Assembly: GCA_019359765.1 (NCBI GenBank)
Contig: JAHHGU010000011.1
Location: 62,001 to 126,000 of the forward strand
Direction of reading: 5' to 3'
DNA: 64,000 nucleotides
From: Aphanothece sp. CMT-3BRIN-NPC111
Lineage (GTDB): Bacteria; Cyanobacteriota; Cyanobacteriia; Cyanobacteriales; JAHHGU01
A program made the position numbers and the translations under genes. The notes below the pieces were generated by a model. It had not been told where the DNA came from. It was given only the letters and a program-made list of their open reading frames with translations, and searched no databases. Of this stretch, positions 62,556 through 64,000 are shown piece by piece; the stretch's first letter is position 1, and every line of letters starts with the position of its first letter.

Positions 62556-64000
62556 GCTATTGTCTCAATCCTTCTTGCCGGAGACAGAAAAATTCAGATG
62601 ATGTGCAGGTTTGCCAAAGTTGCAGCTTACCCTTGCTGCTAAAAGAGCGCTATCGAGCTATTGAACCTATTGGTCAGGGCGGCTTTGGGAGAACTTTCTT
62701 AGCGGTGGATGAGGATATGCCGTCGAAACCGTGTTGTGTGATTAAGCAGTTCTTCTACCAAGGACATAAAGATTTTAATAAAGCAGAAGAATTATTTCGT
62801 CAAGAAGCGGAACAACTGGAGAAGCTTGGCAAAAATAACCCTCAAATTCCTGAACTGTTCGCCCATTTTGAAATAGGAAGCGGTCTGTACTTGGTGCAAG
62901 AGTTTATCAATGGACAGGATCTACTTCAGGAATTGAAAGACCAAGGTGCTTTTGACGAAACGAAGATTCGGCAACTACTCAATGACGTGCTGCCTGTGTT
63001 GCAGTTTATTCACAGCCAGCGGGTAATTCACCGAGATATTAAGCCTGAAAACATTATTCGTCGCCAAGCTGATAACAAACTCGTATTAGTGGATTTTGGT
63101 GTTTCCAAATTTGCTACTGAGACGGCATTAGGAAGAACTGGAACTATAATTGGTACTCAAGGATACGCTGCCCTAGAACAAAGTAGAGGCAAAGCCGAGT
63201 TTGCTAGCGATCTCTATAGTTTAGGTGCAACTTGCTTTCATCTACTCACCGACAAGCACCCATCTGATGTATTTTTCCCATATGGGGACTGGGAAAAATA
63301 TCTCAAAATTAACCTTAACCAAAGTGGTATTACTGATGCCCTGAAGCGTGTGCTAACCAAGCTACTGCAACCAGACATCAGCCAACGCTACCAATCGCCA
63401 GAGGAAGTCCTCCAAGACTTAAACCTTGATCTGGCTCAAGCAACTACTGAGCCACCGCTAGTTTTTCCTGCATCCGCACCAAAGCCTTGCCCTCAATCTT
63501 GGCAATGTGTAAATACCTTCACTGGACATACGTGGGATGTTTTTACTGTCGCCATTAGTCCCGATAGTCAAACAATTGCCAGTGGCGCTACTGACCACCA
63601 AATCAAAATTTGGGATCTGCACACAGGAAAACTCCGCTACACACGTACCCACTCCATACTTGGTCAACATTCAGGGGATGTATATTCTATCGCTTTTAGT
63701 CCTAGTGGAGAAACACTCGTTAGCGCTGGTTGGGGCAGTAGTTCGCGCCATCAAAGTAATACTACCCAAAAGACGATTCAACTGTGGCATCTAAGCACTA
63801 TGGAAGTGCTTCGTACTTTTTCTGGGCATTTAGGCTCGGTTCGCTCCGTTGCTATTAGCCCGGATGGGCAAATCCTTGCTAGTGGAGGTGGAGACAAGAC
63901 AATTAAGTTGTGGAATCTGCACACGGGAGAACTGCTAAATACGCTCTCGGAGCATTCAAAGTGGGTTAGCTCAGTCGCTATTAGTCCGGATGGGCAAATC
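62552..64000 (+). CDS. Serine/threonine kinase with WD40 repeats (runs off the window)
   Basis: The gene begins at ATG 62552 inside the oxygenase stop codon and stays open for 483 codons to the window end. It opens with a zinc-ribbon-like motif (CLNPSC, then CQSCSL). The kinase domain follows: GQGGFGRTFLAVD, catalytic VIKQF Lys, HRDIKPENII and DFGVSK, then GTQGYAALEQ. WD40 repeats begin near residue 328 (FTGHTWDVFTVAISPDSQ, then KIWDLHTG) and at least four are visible. Such kinases are common in cyanobacteria. Coupling to the oxygenase suggests co-regulation. Confidence 0.92.
   Translation, partial: MSYCLNPSCRRQKNSDDVQVCQSCSLPLLLKERYRAIEPIGQGGFGRTFLAVDEDMPSKPCCVIKQFFYQGHKDFNKAEELFRQEAEQLEKLGKNNPQIPELFAHFEIGSGLYLVQEFINGQDLLQELKDQGAFDETKIRQLLNDVLPVLQFIHSQRVIHRDIKPENIIRRQADNKLVLVDFGVSKFATETALGRTGTIIGTQGYAALEQSRGKAEFASDLYSLGATCFHLLTDKHPSDVFFPYGDWEKYLKINLNQSGITDALKRVLTKLLQPDISQRYQSPEEVLQDLNLDLAQATTEPPLVFPASAPKPCPQSWQCVNTFTGHTWDVFTVAISPDSQTIASGATDHQIKIWDLHTGKLRYTRTHSILGQHSGDVYSIAFSPSGETLVSAGWGSSSRHQSNTTQKTIQLWHLSTMEVLRTFSGHLGSVRSVAISPDGQILASGGGDKTIKLWNLHTGELLNTLSEHSKWVSSVAISPDGQI

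Noticed and set aside
1..64000. tRNA or rRNA genes
   Set aside because: No cloverleaf-like or T-loop-containing stretch was recognised by eye; a tRNAscan run would settle it.

Overview
The window is a chromosomal segment of a cyanobacterium. The octamer GCGATCGC (HIP1) occurs many times, in genes and between them. The core genes also fit: citramalate synthase, MiaA, GyrB, a Grx/BolA pair, two-component proteins, several Uma2-family genes, FHA and PP2C signalling proteins, and WD40-rich signalling proteins. No tRNA, rRNA, CRISPR array or intact insertion sequence was recognised. Dispersed hairpin elements and short repeats are common between genes. The exact genus cannot be read from the sequence; a large-genome type such as Nostocales or Chroococcidiopsidales is a guess.

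Layout. 1-7.6 kb: a small secreted repeat protein, a PII-like protein, a 1733-residue caspase/STAND ATPase/WD40 protein and a secreted protein. 7.7-16.5 kb: a lasso-peptide-type RiPP island with an RRE/PqqD protein, an asparagine-synthetase-like cyclase, a precursor missed by ordinary ORF calling (10491-10658), a methyltransferase-like/glycosyltransferase, a glycosyltransferase-aldo/keto reductase fusion and an FkbM methyltransferase-HPr-kinase-like fusion. No leader peptidase (B2) or exporter is visible. Related ~50-bp direct repeats flank the island. 16.6-33 kb: a secreted protein, a hybrid sensor kinase that has lost most of an N-terminal MHYT domain, RluE-type pseudouridine synthase, PP2C phosphatase, FHA-kinase, CimA, an ABC ATPase, an OmpR-type regulator and a Grx/BolA pair.

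33.3-47.4 kb: an accessory region built round a retron. It holds a reverse transcriptase (39078-40481), a winged-helix/SWIM protein (42253-43926), a WGR/HEAT (ARM) protein (44154-47351) and, starting two bases after the SWIM stop codon, a previously uncalled 246-nt structured RNA (complement 42005-42250). That RNA has outer a1/a2-like arms and a long inner hairpin, as expected of an msr-msd. The gene set matches what I recall as type XIII retrons. The RT and ARM promoters share an almost identical 16-bp palindromic site. A VWA protein and a WGR/propeller protein next door share a ~66-residue module with each other, and an RTX-like secreted protein sits between the ncRNA and the RT.

47.5-64 kb: secreted chorismate mutase, a gyrB fragment, GST, a MocR regulator divergent from an EamA transporter across a perfect 11-bp inverted repeat, gyrB, miaA, Uma2, MsrP, an ABC exporter pair, an FAD oxidoreductase with an internal Rieske domain, a Rieske oxygenase, and a kinase-WD40 gene that overlaps the oxygenase by 4 bp and runs off the window.
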